Counted from the stretch's first letter, positions 31,475 through 41,707 are shown. The stretch is 64,000 nucleotides of DNA from Cloacibacterium rupense (GCF_014645495.1 NZ_BMLV01000004.1:214186-278185), one strand, 5' to 3'. Program-made: numbers and translations. The notes: generated from the letters alone by a model not told the origin.

Positions 31475-34051
31475 TTAGAATGGATACCCAATTGAGAAAT
31501 TGAGGGTTGGTTTTAAAGGTTGAATTTTATCGATCACCCATCTTTCACCTTTAGGTTGATTAGGGTCGTGCATTTTATAGGCAAGGTCTAGTCTTACGGT
31601 GATGTAGGCTACGTGAATTCTAAGACCTAAACCACTACCCAAGCCCATTTGAGGGATGAATTTTTTGAATTTGAATTCATCTCCTATACCTGTATCTTTT
31701 AAACTCCAGATGTTCCCTGCATCTGTAAACACAGCGCCTTCAAACATTTTATTAATAGGGAATCTGTACTCTATATTGGTGGTTAATTTTACGTTGCCCA
31801 TCATATAATCTCTTACTCTTTTATCAACATCAGAATCAGCAGGCCCCAATCCGCCAAAAGCAATCCAAGCTCTTACATCATTACTTCCTCCACTGAAATA
31901 AGACCTTACAAAAGGCATGCTAGAAGAGTTGCCATACGGAATACCTACCCCTACCACTTGTCTAATAATGAATTGGTGTTTGTTTTGGAAGGTAAAATAT
32001 TTTCTAATATCTACATCAAACTTCACAAACTGAGAAATGGGAATCCCGAAAATCTGTCTGCTATTAGCACTTAATCCGTTTGATGTATTTATTTTTTTAC
32101 TTACTAAACTCAAAAGATTACCAGCTAGTTCAAATTTACCATCGAAATAAAAGGGGTTATCATATCCTTTTTTTCCTATTTCGTTGTAGGTGTAGTTGTA
32201 AAATAAAGAATTGATGATAACGTTCTGAGTAATTCTTTCTTTTTTGTAAATGACTTGAAAGTAATTGAGTAAAAGTTGAAACTCTTCTGGGGTTGTAAAA
32301 GAATTAGGAAATCCACTGTCTGCCAAAATAATATTGGTCACATCATCTTTCGTTAATGTCCCATTACCATTGTTATATTGGGCACCTACACTAGGATTGT
32401 AGATAAAGTATTTATCAAAAACTTGTTCTCTTACAGCATCATCTGCGGGAAAATAGTCATAATAAGCACTCTTGTTTCTGGTGATGCTCAATTGGGTGTT
32501 AAATAAAGATAATTTATGAATCACACGGTCTCCAACATTTAGAAAATAATTAAAGCCTGCATTGAAGATTCTTCTATCCATCCCAATGTTGTTTTGCGCA
32601 GAAACCCCAATGTTAATGGTTGACACGGGAGAGTATCTGTTGGGAACCAATTTTTCTGTATTGAAAGGCAGCAATAATCTTGGGAAATTTAAACCGAATT
32701 GTAGAGAAAATTCTGAGGCATTAAGAAAAGCATCAGGATTTTTTTGGGTATATACCGTTCCAAAAGTTCCAGAAAGGCTAGTAGTAAGGTTTTCGGCACC
32801 CTTAAAAATATTTCTAGCGGTTAATTCTACAGATGGTGAAAATCCAAAATTTAAAATCTGAGAGTAGTGCACGTCAAAACCCGTTTTAAAGTTGTATCTA
32901 GGCAGCGGAACCAATCTGTATTTTACATTAATTACGGTATCATTAGGTTTTATGGTTTCTCTGTAATCAGCAATGCTGAAGTTATTCAAAGCCATAAAAT
33001 TTCTTTTGGTAAGGTCTAGATTTTTTTGGAAATAAACTTCCCCTCTTTTAAGGGTAATAGGCCTCCAAAGTGTTTTTACTTTATATTCTTCGTCTATTCT
33101 TTTGATTTTTACCCCATGGTATAAGGTATCTAGAGTAGCATTTTCAGTGATGTTATTAATGTATTCTACTTCTACATCACCTATGGTGTATTTTTTATAA
33201 GGAGAATTAATAGAATCTTTCAAAATTTGCATAGAAAGGGGCACCTGTTTACGGCTGGTAAGGGTGTCTGCGGTGAAAAAAATTTCGCCACCATCTCTGT
33301 TGAAAGAGAAATAACCATTCTCCTGCATTTGTTCTGTAATTCTTTTTACTTCTTCTTCTAGATTGACTTGATTAAGGATGGTTCCAGATTTTACATAGCT
33401 GTCTTTAATGTTGGCCTCGTAGAGCGCTCTAATATTATCATAAGGAATGTTGTAGGTATAATCCTTTATAAATGTAGGGTCTTTATAAGTGATTTTATAG
33501 GTGGCTTGTGCTTTTTTAGCAGCAGAATCTTTTTTGGTGCTATAATCTACATGACTGTCCCAATAGCCTCTGTATACTAGAAATTGTCTCATTTTTTCGG
33601 CACTGCTGGCTGTTTTTGCTTCGTCTAAAATCACAGGAGGCCTACCAATTGTATGGAATAATCTACTCCAGAAAATACTTTTACCTACAAATTCTGGTTT
33701 ATTGTATTTTCTAAAAAGAGAGTCTCTTAGTTTTTGAGTTCTCAGATTATTAGGAAAGGTCATATATTCTGAGACGATGCTGTCATATTTAGGATTTCCC
33801 ATATTATAGATGAGTAATCTGGTAGGGAGAAACATAAGGTCTCTTTTATTGGGTTTTTGGGCTGCATAATCAGGGATTTCATCTTTATAATGGTCAGCGT
33901 CTTTATACTCAAAATGATTTTTGGTAAGCAAATATTGTCCTGCTGGAACTTTTTTGGTACTATTGCAAGCGTACAAAACCAATAGCAAAATTGCGAAAGA
34001 AAAAAATATGTGGTATTTTTGAAAATATTTCGGATAATGCTTACTGCTCAT
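31475..34051 (-). CDS. tamL: TamL-like outer-membrane assembly lipoprotein
   Basis: An Omp85-family protein of about 858 residues. Its signal segment ends in LLVLYAC, so it is a lipoprotein, the feature that sets TamL of Bacteroidota apart from BamA. POTRA-like repeats fill about 60-400 (for example KVKTLWRPITLKRGEVYFQKN) and the C-terminal half is a 16-strand barrel with GSGLGLRIHVAYITVRLDLAYKM near the end and final Phe. TamL works with TamB in moving proteins or lipids to the outer membrane. The start was set at the ATG at 34051. A longer frame begins with TTG. It overlaps the divergent methyltransferase start by 15 bases. Confidence 0.88.
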   Translation of the reverse strand: MSSKHYPKYFQKYHIFFSFAILLLVLYACNSTKKVPAGQYLLTKNHFEYKDADHYKDEIPDYAAQKPNKRDLMFLPTRLLIYNMGNPKYDSIVSEYMTFPNNLRTQKLRDSLFRKYNKPEFVGKSIFWSRLFHTIGRPPVILDEAKTASSAEKMRQFLVYRGYWDSHVDYSTKKDSAAKKAQATYKITYKDPTFIKDYTYNIPYDNIRALYEANIKDSYVKSGTILNQVNLEEEVKRITEQMQENGYFSFNRDGGEIFFTADTLTSRKQVPLSMQILKDSINSPYKKYTIGDVEVEYINNITENATLDTLYHGVKIKRIDEEYKVKTLWRPITLKRGEVYFQKNLDLTKRNFMALNNFSIADYRETIKPNDTVINVKYRLVPLPRYNFKTGFDVHYSQILNFGFSPSVELTARNIFKGAENLTTSLSGTFGTVYTQKNPDAFLNASEFSLQFGLNFPRLLLPFNTEKLVPNRYSPVSTINIGVSAQNNIGMDRRIFNAGFNYFLNVGDRVIHKLSLFNTQLSITRNKSAYYDYFPADDAVREQVFDKYFIYNPSVGAQYNNGNGTLTKDDVTNIILADSGFPNSFTTPEEFQLLLNYFQVIYKKERITQNVIINSLFYNYTYNEIGKKGYDNPFYFDGKFELAGNLLSLVSKKINTSNGLSANSRQIFGIPISQFVKFDVDIRKYFTFQNKHQFIIRQVVGVGIPYGNSSSMPFVRSYFSGGSNDVRAWIAFGGLGPADSDVDKRVRDYMMGNVKLTTNIEYRFPINKMFEGAVFTDAGNIWSLKDTGIGDEFKFKKFIPQMGLGSGLGLRIHVAYITVRLDLAYKMHDPNQPKGERWVIDKIQPLKPTLNFSIGYPF

Positions 34052-34765
34052 AAAATAAAAGTTTTTCAATCTTTAGATAAAAAGAAGTTCAGACAAAAAT
34101 ACAATTTGTTTTTGGTTGAAGGCAATAAAATCATCTCTGAACTCAAAAATTCTTCCTATAAAATTACTGAAATTTTCAGTACCAATCCCTCTGCGTTGTC
34201 ATTTTTATCTTCAGAAGCTCATCTGATTACAGAAAAGGATTTAAAAAAAATAAGTTTTTTACAAACGCCTAAGGATTCTGTAGCCGTAGTAGAGTTGCCT
34301 AATTCTATAGAATTGCCAAATCAAAACATACAAATCATTCTAGACGGCATACAAGACCCTGGCAATTTAGGGACTATTATCAGGCTTTGCGATTGGTTTG
34401 GTATTGCACAAATTATTTGTAGTCAAGACACCGTAGACTTCTACAATCCAAAAGTAATACAATCTACCAAAGGTTCTTTTGCCAGAGTTAATGTAGTGTA
34501 TACCGATTTAGAAAATTATCTGAGCCAAACCGAAGTGCCAAATATCGGGACAGACATGGTAGGTGAAAATCTTTATCAATTTGATTTTCCTAAAAAATTC
34601 AATCTTATTTTAGGAAATGAAGGCAATGGTATGCGCCCTAGTGTAGAAAAATTGGTAACAAAGAATATTACCATTCCACGCTTTGGTAAGCATCAATCTA
34701 CCGAAAGTCTCAATGTTTCTATGGCCACAGGAATTATTCTGGGACAATTGTTTTCTAAATTCTAG
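34037..34765 (+). CDS. SpoU-family RNA 2'-O-methyltransferase
   Basis: A 242-residue TrmH/SpoU-type enzyme that methylates ribose in rRNA or tRNA using SAM. N-terminal RNA-binding part (MLTAHKIKVFQSLDKKKFRQ) followed by the knotted SPOUT domain with motif 1 DGIQDPGNLGTIIRLCDWFG, motif 2 LILGNEGNGM and motif 3 IPRFGKHQSTESLNVSMATGI. It is close to RlmB/TrmH-type proteins, but the target is not fixed by sequence. The start was placed at the ATG at 34037. Divergent tamL begins at 34051, so their promoters must lie inside each other's coding region. Confidence 0.9.
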   Translation: MLTAHKIKVFQSLDKKKFRQKYNLFLVEGNKIISELKNSSYKITEIFSTNPSALSFLSSEAHLITEKDLKKISFLQTPKDSVAVVELPNSIELPNQNIQIILDGIQDPGNLGTIIRLCDWFGIAQIICSQDTVDFYNPKVIQSTKGSFARVNVVYTDLENYLSQTEVPNIGTDMVGENLYQFDFPKKFNLILGNEGNGMRPSVEKLVTKNITIPRFGKHQSTESLNVSMATGIILGQLFSKF

Positions 34766-34828
34766 AAAATTAAAGGTCGGATTTTTGAATTCCGAAAAAT
34801 GATTATCTTTAAATTTTTGTAAAAATCT

Positions 34829-34844
34829 ATGAAGTGTACTTCAT
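34829..34844. repeat. 16-bp palindrome upstream of the lipid kinase
   Basis: ATGAAGT-GT-ACTTCAT, perfect arms of 7 bases, ending 29 bases before the lipid kinase start. It may be a regulator site or a small hairpin in the leader. No regulator is assigned. Confidence 0.5.
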
Positions 34845-34873
34845 AAGCCACCCTAATCCTATTTTAAATTTAG

Positions 34874-35803
34874 ATGCAGAAAATTGCCTTTTTTATAAAT
34901 CCCACCATTAGAAATTTCAGAAACATAGAAATAGAATTGCAACATCATTTTATTGATTTCGACTATCAATTTTTTATTTCAGAATATCATGGCCATTTGT
35001 TAGAGCTTCCTCTGAAGGCAATTAAAGAAGGATATAATTGCATGATTGCCGTAGGTGGAGACGGCACATTAAATGAAATTGTGAATGGTACGTTAAAAGC
35101 CTTTAAAAATGGTGATTCTTATGATTGGGAAGCTATTTCTAACATTAAAATCGGGGTGTTTCCTACAGGAAGTGGAAATGATTTTGTGAGAAATATTTAT
35201 GATTCTAAAGTTTCTACTTTATTAAATTTGATTCAGAACCAGCGCTCTGAGTTGATTGATGTAGGGCTTGCCACTTTTTCTAATGAAAATGGGGTAGAGG
35301 AACAACGTTTTTTTATGAATATTACAGATGTAGGCATCGGTGGTGAGGTGGTAATAACTAAAGAAAAAATGCCTGCTTTTTTCTCTGCCAAGTTCAATTA
35401 CCTTGTCTCTATTCTCTATGTAATGGCTACTTATAAAAAGCATCAGGTAAAAATAAAGACAGATAAAGATTCTTATCAAGGAAAAATTTTGAACTTTGTG
35501 ATTGCCAACGGAAAATATTTTGGAAACGCCATTGGCATTGCGCCTCATGCTTTACTAGATGATGGTTTGTTTTCTATTACCAATATTGGTAACGTAAGCC
35601 TTTTGGATTATTTTCTGCATATAGGAAAGGCAAAAAAATGTCAAAAAATTAATCATCCTCAGGTAAGTTATACTTTTTCTAAAGAGGTCTTTGTAGAAAG
35701 TGCTGACCATAGAAAAATAACCATTGACATGGATGGCGAATTTGTAGGCTTTGCCCCTATTGCAATAACTTGTCTTGAGAAGAAGATTCGTTTTTTGAAA
35801 TGA
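34874..35803 (+). CDS. YegS/DagK-family lipid kinase
   Basis: A 309-residue kinase of the diacylglycerol/sphingosine kinase family. The nucleotide-binding loop is AVGGDGTLNEIVNG (about 57-70), followed by GVFPTGSGNDFVRN (about 99-112). The C-terminal sandwich closes with MDGEFVGF. Members phosphorylate diacylglycerol or related lipids at the membrane to recycle them into phospholipid synthesis. It is monocistronic between the methyltransferase and the convergent MscS gene. The substrate is an inference. Confidence 0.92.
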   Translation: MQKIAFFINPTIRNFRNIEIELQHHFIDFDYQFFISEYHGHLLELPLKAIKEGYNCMIAVGGDGTLNEIVNGTLKAFKNGDSYDWEAISNIKIGVFPTGSGNDFVRNIYDSKVSTLLNLIQNQRSELIDVGLATFSNENGVEEQRFFMNITDVGIGGEVVITKEKMPAFFSAKFNYLVSILYVMATYKKHQVKIKTDKDSYQGKILNFVIANGKYFGNAIGIAPHALLDDGLFSITNIGNVSLLDYFLHIGKAKKCQKINHPQVSYTFSKEVFVESADHRKITIDMDGEFVGFAPIAITCLEKKIRFLK

Positions 35804-35827
35804 TTTTCTACAATTTATTAAGCATAA

Positions 35828-36652
35828 TTATGCTGTGGCTGGTGGGATATTGATGTTATTGGCTTTAAGGTAAGCCAAGACTTTTTTCAAAATTTCAGAC
35901 CTTAAACCGCCTCCTGGTGCATTTACGTCTGTGGTTTTGAACCAATAAGAGCAACGTATTTTTACGGTATTGTCTACAAAATCGGTAATCAATGCAGATG
36001 CTTTTGGCATTTTTTCCACTTGATTGAACGAATTGACAATGGCGACAATATCTGCCATTATTTTTTCTACATCTTGTTCCATTTTAACACTGATGGTAAA
36101 ATCACTCATCAGAAGTTGATGGTAAGTGTAATTTTCTAATGGGTTTTTAAGAATGATAGAATTCGGGATGAAAACATCTTTTCCATCTAGAGTTTGAATG
36201 TTGGTTTCTCTTAAAGATAAGTCTTTTACTCGGCCTCTTATTTTTTGTACTTCTATTAAATCTCCTATTTTAAACGGCCTTCTAAATGCCATCAGAATAC
36301 CAGCCAAGAAATTTTCTCCGATATCCTTTAAGGCAAAACCTACAATAACAGTTGTGATGGCGGTACCTGCCAATATTTTGTCGGTTATATTGCCATAACC
36401 TAAAATGCCTAAACTGATGGAGATTAAAAATAGGGTGAGAATAATAGAAACGATGTTGACCAAAAAAGTAGTTGCTATAGAGTCTCTGGCTTTTTCTTGT
36501 ATGATTTTTCGTACACGGCTAGAGGTGAATTTAATCACAAAAACACCTATGGCAAGAACCAATAAAGCGACTATAAGAGCAGGGATTTTGTGGATAAAAC
36601 TCAGCCAGATTTGTTCTATCTGATTGCTAAATATCAAGAATTCTTTCTTCAT
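35828..36652 (-). CDS. MscS-family mechanosensitive channel
   Basis: A 274-residue small-conductance channel: three membrane helices (about 18-40, 62-85, 90-112), with the pore-lining TM3 containing glycine/alanine-rich DKILAGTAITTVIVGFALKD, then the MscS beta domain (about 125-175; KIGDLIEVQKIRGRVKDLSLRETNIQTLDG and FIPNS) and a C-terminal alpha/beta part. Opens under membrane tension to release solutes after osmotic shock. It starts 2 bases after the stop of the preceding gene, making it the last of a three-gene minus-strand operon with the holin-like protein. Confidence 0.93.
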   Translation of the reverse strand: MKKEFLIFSNQIEQIWLSFIHKIPALIVALLVLAIGVFVIKFTSSRVRKIIQEKARDSIATTFLVNIVSIILTLFLISISLGILGYGNITDKILAGTAITTVIVGFALKDIGENFLAGILMAFRRPFKIGDLIEVQKIRGRVKDLSLRETNIQTLDGKDVFIPNSIILKNPLENYTYHQLLMSDFTISVKMEQDVEKIMADIVAIVNSFNQVEKMPKASALITDFVDNTVKIRCSYWFKTTDVNAPGGGLRSEILKKVLAYLKANNINIPPATA

Positions 36653-36654
36653 GG

Positions 36655-37158
36655 TTAGATTACTTTATTCAGACTTTTTAGGGTTTCTTGTTTTTGGTAA
36701 TCATCTAGTTTTTCTCTAAAAAATTTAATGGCGTAGGGTGCCAAATAGATGATGCCAATTCCTATGGCTTTTTTCTTCCAACTAGAGTGGTAAAGATTTT
36801 TTTTGGCGTAGTTGGTCACCATGGCTGCAACGCCCAATTTCAGTGCGTTTTCTGTAACACTGCCTATAATGTTTGTAGTGTTGATGCCTAGTTTTTGTTC
36901 ACCATATTCATTGATTTTGGTTTTCAAGAAATTGTCTGTGGCCCCACCTGTTACAAAACTTAGTATTTCACCAGTCTTTAGAGACAGTTGGTGGTTGCCT
37001 TCATCATCTATTTTATCGGCTAGAAATTGGTCACTCATACCGTTGGTAAAGGCGCTGAGACTTTCTTTAGGATTCTCAAAAGATAGTTTTTGTTCTATAT
37101 CCGCAATATTTTGCTTGAGCTCTTCTTTTCTTTTTTTTAGGTCTGATAAATTTTTCAT
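36655..37158 (-). CDS. Hypothetical protein of the MscS operon
   Basis: A 167-residue protein: N-terminal coiled coil (about 4-30), a middle part rich in Gly/Thr (SFVTGGATDNFLKTKINEYGEQKLGINTTNIIGS) and a C-terminal hydrophobic helix (about 133-150). No family name is recognised. It is sandwiched between the holin-like gene (12 bases upstream) and the MscS gene (2 bases downstream), so a role in envelope stress with them is likely. This is a positional argument only. Confidence 0.6.
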   Translation of the reverse strand: MKNLSDLKKRKEELKQNIADIEQKLSFENPKESLSAFTNGMSDQFLADKIDDEGNHQLSLKTGEILSFVTGGATDNFLKTKINEYGEQKLGINTTNIIGSVTENALKLGVAAMVTNYAKKNLYHSSWKKKAIGIGIIYLAPYAIKFFREKLDDYQKQETLKSLNKVI

Positions 37159-37170
37159 GTGTTTTCGTTT

Positions 37171-37482
37171 TTAATCATTAAAGAATGCTTCTATGGCCTT
37201 ATTGGTGATAAAATTTTTGATGTGGTTTCTGAAAACGAAGGCCAATATAATCATCAAAAGATAAAATCCAGATAAGATAAAGAAGCCCAAAGCATAATTG
37301 CCAGTCCATTTACCAAGCAATAAAGCTAAACCAATGTTTAACAAAATAATAAAGAAACTTCCCATGATGGAGATAAAGAAAAGTGGGACAGAAATGCCTA
37401 TGATTTTAAGTGTTTTCTCTGTAGCGTCTAGTTTTAGAAGTTCTACATGATTTTCTATATAATCTTTTACTATTTTGACCAT
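37171..37482 (-). CDS. Holin-X-like small membrane protein
   Basis: A 103-residue protein with an amphipathic N-terminal helix (MVKIVKDYIENHVELLKLDATEKT), two long membrane helices (about 28-52 and 62-83) and a charged C terminus. The layout matches the Holin-X / phage-holin-3-6 family, which in Bacteroidota is a chromosomal stress-type gene placed beside YtxH-domain proteins, as here. It is not evidence for a prophage. A terminator separates it from the YtxH gene upstream, so it probably has its own promoter. Confidence 0.7.
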   Translation of the reverse strand: MVKIVKDYIENHVELLKLDATEKTLKIIGISVPLFFISIMGSFFIILLNIGLALLLGKWTGNYALGFFILSGFYLLMIILAFVFRNHIKNFITNKAIEAFFND

Positions 37483-37509
37483 GGTGTAATAAATTTGATT
37501 TAAAAGTAC

Positions 37510-37540
37510 AAAAAAAGGAACTTATAAGCTAAGTTCCTTT
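37510..37540 (-). terminator. Terminator of the YtxH gene (minus strand)
   Basis: Perfect 10-bp stem AAAGGAACTT / AAGTTCCTTT with a 7-base loop. On the minus strand a TTTTTTT run continues the stem. It lies 25 bases behind the YtxH stop codon. Confidence 0.88.
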
Positions 37541-37564
37541 AGAAGTTTTTTATGAAATCATTGT

Positions 37565-37909
37565 TTATTTCAAAGCGTCTAGTTCTGTTTCTACTTCATG
37601 AGCAACTTCAGATGCTTTGCTAGCGGCAGTAGATTTGTATTTTTCGAAATTTTCTTTTACGCTAGAGACTACTTTGTCTATATTTTCTTTCGCTTTTTCA
37701 GAAAGTGTTCCGTATTCAGATTTTACTTTTTCTGATACTTTTTCATATTCGTCTAGAGCTTGGTCTTTTAGGTCTGTGGCTTTAGCTTTTAGTTTTTTTC
37801 TTGTTTCTTTGCCTTCTTCTGGAGCAAATAATACTCCTAATACTAGACCTGCAGCTGCTCCTGCCAATATTCCAGCCAATACGGCTGCTGTATTTTTTCC
37901 TTTTGCCAT
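37565..37909 (-). CDS. YtxH-domain protein
   Basis: A 114-residue protein with a glycine/alanine-rich membrane segment (AGILAGAAAGLVLGVLFAPEEGKETRKKL, about 10-38) followed by a long helical, charged tail (about 40-110). The GxxxGxLFAPxxGxxTR signature defines the YtxH family, widespread small envelope proteins induced by stress. It is transcribed alone, with its own terminator, ahead of the holin-like/MscS operon. Confidence 0.85.
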   Translation of the reverse strand: MAKGKNTAAVLAGILAGAAAGLVLGVLFAPEEGKETRKKLKAKATDLKDQALDEYEKVSEKVKSEYGTLSEKAKENIDKVVSSVKENFEKYKSTAASKASEVAHEVETELDALK

Positions 37910-38034
37910 TTTGTTTAGATTTTAGTGTTAATATAAATGATTAGTTATGACGTTGTATATGCCACAACTATTGTACCAAATATAGTGAAAATCTCACAAA
38001 TTTTTGTTAAATAATGATGAATTTATTCTATGGT

Positions 38035-38709
38035 TTATTTTAAAATGTGTGATAAAATCAACTCAATGGTTTCCTCTTTATTGAGTGTGGTATTGTCTAT
38101 TAGGGTAGCATCTTCTGCTTGTTTCAGGGGAGCTACTTCTCTTTCGCTGTCAATTTTATCGCGGGTTACTAGATTTTGGAAAACTTCGTCATAAGAAACT
38201 TCTTTGCCCTCATTTTTCAACTCTAAAAACCTTCTTCGGGCTCTTTCTTCTGGGCTAGCGGTTACAAAAAATTTAAAATCAGCATTGGGCAGAATTACTG
38301 TTCCTATGTCTCTGCCATCCATAATTACACCACCTTTTGCGGCTAAGTTTCTTTGAAAATCTAGTAGAAATTCTCTTATTTCTGGTTGTTTAGCAATGAT
38401 GCTTACGTTATTAGAGACTCTTACTTCGCGGATTTCTTTATCGATGTTTTTACCATTTAGGTAGAGCTCTAGAAATTCATGGTTAGGCTTGAATTCTAGA
38501 TGAATTTTATCTAATTGCGAAAAAAGTGACTTTATGTCAATTTCCTGTTGGTCATTTAGGCAGTTTTCTAGTGCAAAAAAAGTAATCCCTCTGTATAATG
38601 CCCCTGTATCTATATGAATAAGATCTAACCTTTTGGCTATTTGTTTAGAGATAGAACTTTTTCCAGTGGATGAAAATCCGTCAATGGCAATTACAGGTTT
38701 CTTTTTCAT
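38035..38709 (-). CDS. cmk: Cytidylate kinase
   Basis: A 224-residue P-loop kinase that turns (d)CMP into (d)CDP. The P loop is GFSSTGKSS (8-16), the substrate helix is IDTGALYRGITFF, and GRDIGTVILPNADFKFFVTASPEERARRR carries the catalytic and lid arginines. Length is normal. It follows porQ on the same strand, a neighbourhood common in Flavobacteria, separated by heptamer array C. Confidence 0.95.
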   Translation of the reverse strand: MKKKPVIAIDGFSSTGKSSISKQIAKRLDLIHIDTGALYRGITFFALENCLNDQQEIDIKSLFSQLDKIHLEFKPNHEFLELYLNGKNIDKEIREVRVSNNVSIIAKQPEIREFLLDFQRNLAAKGGVIMDGRDIGTVILPNADFKFFVTASPEERARRRFLELKNEGKEVSYDEVFQNLVTRDKIDSEREVAPLKQAEDATLIDNTTLNKEETIELILSHILK

Positions 38710-38792
38710 AGGGCAAATTTCGCCAAATTATTTTGAATTTGAAAGTTTTTGAAAAGGAAGTTGGATGTGCTAGGCAGATGAGATACCATCGT

Positions 38793-38820
38793 AAATCCAA
38801 AATCTAAAATCTTAAATTTA
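38793..38820 (-). repeat. Heptamer array C (behind porQ)
   Basis: Minus strand: AAGATTT-TAGATTT-TGGATTT-ACGATGG, in perfect 7-base register, about 45 bases behind the porQ stop codon and before cmk. Confidence 0.7.
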
Positions 38821-38862
38821 GATATTAGCATAATGATAATAACCCATAAACGTGCTAAACTT

Positions 38863-39882
38863 CTATCTTCTGTAACCCGAAAGTTCTACCAAATCGAGCA
38901 TCAAGCCTATTTGATTAACGTTAGAAGCATTGTGATAACGAACATGCGAATAATCAAACCTAAAAGACGATATTTTGATGCCAAAACCGAAACTTAATCC
39001 CGAAAAACTCCTTTGGTCTAATACCGCCAATTCATTTCCTCTCTTTACATTGTAGCCCATTCTAAGGTTAAAAGCCTGCTCTGGAAATAATTCTACCCCA
39101 CCAGAAAGATGATCTAAGAATTTTCTACCAAAGCCAACTTCTTGCCCATTGACATTATATGTTTGTGAAATATTGAATTTCTGCAAATCATGATAAGTAA
39201 TGGTGAAGGCCAAAGGGAACTCAGGTAAAATTCGGGTATAGCCTATATCTGCACGAAAAGGCAATGCCTCTTTTACTCCGTTGTAAGTCTGAAGTTGATA
39301 CCCAAAATTTCTGAAAACTAAGGCAATGGTTTCTTTGGTTCTTTCATTGTGATAGGTAACCCCAGCGCTTGCCGAAAGGGCCGAAGAATTGAAATTATCT
39401 ATTTTAGAAGTAATGTAATTCACATTGGCACCTATGGTAAAATTATCCTCGAATTGATAGGCATACCCTAATCCTACAGAAGCATCCATCGCAGAAAACT
39501 CTCCATTTACTTGTCCGCTTTCATCAGTTCTAGGTATTTTGCCAAAATCCATTACCCTGGCATTAACTGAGAGAAAGTGCCCTGCAGCTAAATCTTTTAC
39601 ATAATTGATGCTGCCTAATTTAGAATCAGCCAAATAAGAGGCGTAGTTGAGCGCAATTCTATTGTCCATATCCAAATTCATCAAAGATGGATTGACGGCC
39701 GTAAAATTAAGGTCATAATCTCTTACAGAAACAGCATCACCTCCTAGTGCTGCTTGCCTAGCAGAAATAGGAATGTTCAGGAACTGATAAATCGTAGTTC
39801 CTGTTTGTGCATTGGCCCACAATGAAAAATTACATAAAAATAAGAGGATTAGCTTTTTCAAATTCTTCAAATTTCTGTACAA
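38863..39882 (-). CDS. porQ: Type IX secretion protein PorQ
   Basis: A 339-residue outer-membrane protein of the PorV-like barrel group. Signal peptide (about 1-25, ending NAQ), then the diagnostic start YQFLNIPISARQAALGG of PorQ, and barrel strands to the end. PorQ belongs to the shuttle/attachment part of type IX secretion and is required to secrete C-terminal-signal cargo in Porphyromonas. Its presence implies a type IX system in this organism, although the other parts lie outside the window. It is followed by cmk. Confidence 0.9.
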   Translation of the reverse strand: MYRNLKNLKKLILLFLCNFSLWANAQTGTTIYQFLNIPISARQAALGGDAVSVRDYDLNFTAVNPSLMNLDMDNRIALNYASYLADSKLGSINYVKDLAAGHFLSVNARVMDFGKIPRTDESGQVNGEFSAMDASVGLGYAYQFEDNFTIGANVNYITSKIDNFNSSALSASAGVTYHNERTKETIALVFRNFGYQLQTYNGVKEALPFRADIGYTRILPEFPLAFTITYHDLQKFNISQTYNVNGQEVGFGRKFLDHLSGGVELFPEQAFNLRMGYNVKRGNELAVLDQRSFSGLSFGFGIKISSFRFDYSHVRYHNASNVNQIGLMLDLVELSGYRR

Positions 39883-40951
<1,069 letters not shown>

Positions 40952-40952
40952 T

Positions 40953-41015
40953 AGATAATTGATAAATGATGATTGATAAAGGATAATAAATTTTACCATC
41001 TATCATTAATTATCA
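40953..41015 (+). repeat. Heptamer array D (behind pyrH), with inverted arms
   Basis: TAGATAA-TTGATAA-ATGATGA-TTGATAA-AGGATAA follows the pyrH stop within a few bases. A second arm (ACCATCT-ATCATTA-ATTATCA) is similar to its reverse complement, so a loose hairpin can form, as in array A. Confidence 0.75.
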
Positions 41016-41062
41016 ACAATGAAAAATAATGAATGTGTAATTTATCAAATTTTCAATATATA

Positions 41063-41617
41063 ATGGAAGAAATAAGTATGATTTTGGATATGGTGAAACA
41101 AGAGATGGATGCAGCAATAAAACATCTCGATCACGCCTTCCAAAAAATTAGAGCAGGTAGAGCTTCTACTTCTATGGTACAAGACGTAATGGTAGAATAC
41201 TATGGGGCTTTGACTCCCATCAATCAGGTAGCGAACATTTCTGTACCCGATGCTATGACCATCTCTATCCAACCTTGGGATAGAACTGCTATTAATGCCA
41301 TCGAAAAAGCGATTATCAATTCTAACCTAGGGTTTGCACCTTCTAACAATGGTGAATACATCATTCTGAATGTTCCACCATTAACCGAAGAAAGACGTAG
41401 AGATTTGGCTAAACAAGCAAAAGCCGAAACCGAACAGACCAAAGTTACTATAAGAAATGCCAGACAAGATGGTATGAAAGAACTTAAAAAACTAGATGGT
41501 GTATCTGAAGACTTGATTAAAGATGCGGAAGAAAAAATCCAACAGTTGACGGATAAATATGTAAAACTTTCTGATGAGCATTTAAAAATCAAAGATGCAG
41601 ACATTTTCAAGATTTAA
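41063..41617 (+). CDS. frr: Ribosome recycling factor
   Basis: A 184-residue L-shaped factor that splits the post-termination ribosome with EF-G. HAFQKIRAGRASTSMVQDVMVEYYG (about 21-45) and the C-terminal EERRRDLAKQAK to KKLDGVSED stretch are the family signatures. The ATG at 41063 (MEEISMILDMV) gives the standard length. A frame starting 30 bases earlier would add ten odd residues. Terminator at 41642. Confidence 0.97.
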   Translation: MEEISMILDMVKQEMDAAIKHLDHAFQKIRAGRASTSMVQDVMVEYYGALTPINQVANISVPDAMTISIQPWDRTAINAIEKAIINSNLGFAPSNNGEYIILNVPPLTEERRRDLAKQAKAETEQTKVTIRNARQDGMKELKKLDGVSEDLIKDAEEKIQQLTDKYVKLSDEHLKIKDADIFKI

Positions 41618-41641
41618 TTTTTTTGAAATGGCTGACCTCAT

Positions 41642-41676
41642 AAAAAAAACTTCAGACTTGTCTGAAGTTTTTTTTT
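41642..41676. terminator. Terminator of pyrH-frr
   Basis: Stem AAAACTTCAGA / TCTGAAGTTTT with a CTTG loop, followed by a long T run. On the other strand the A run makes it symmetrical, so it may also serve the convergent permease gene. Confidence 0.93.
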
Positions 41677-41707
41677 ATGCTTAGAAATAGTTAATTTAAA
41701 CTTTTTT

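Noticed and set aside
37171..37482. Holin-like protein as sign of a prophage
   Set aside because: No capsid, tail, integrase or lysis genes are near. Holin-X-type proteins are ordinary chromosomal genes in Bacteroidota, here beside YtxH and MscS.
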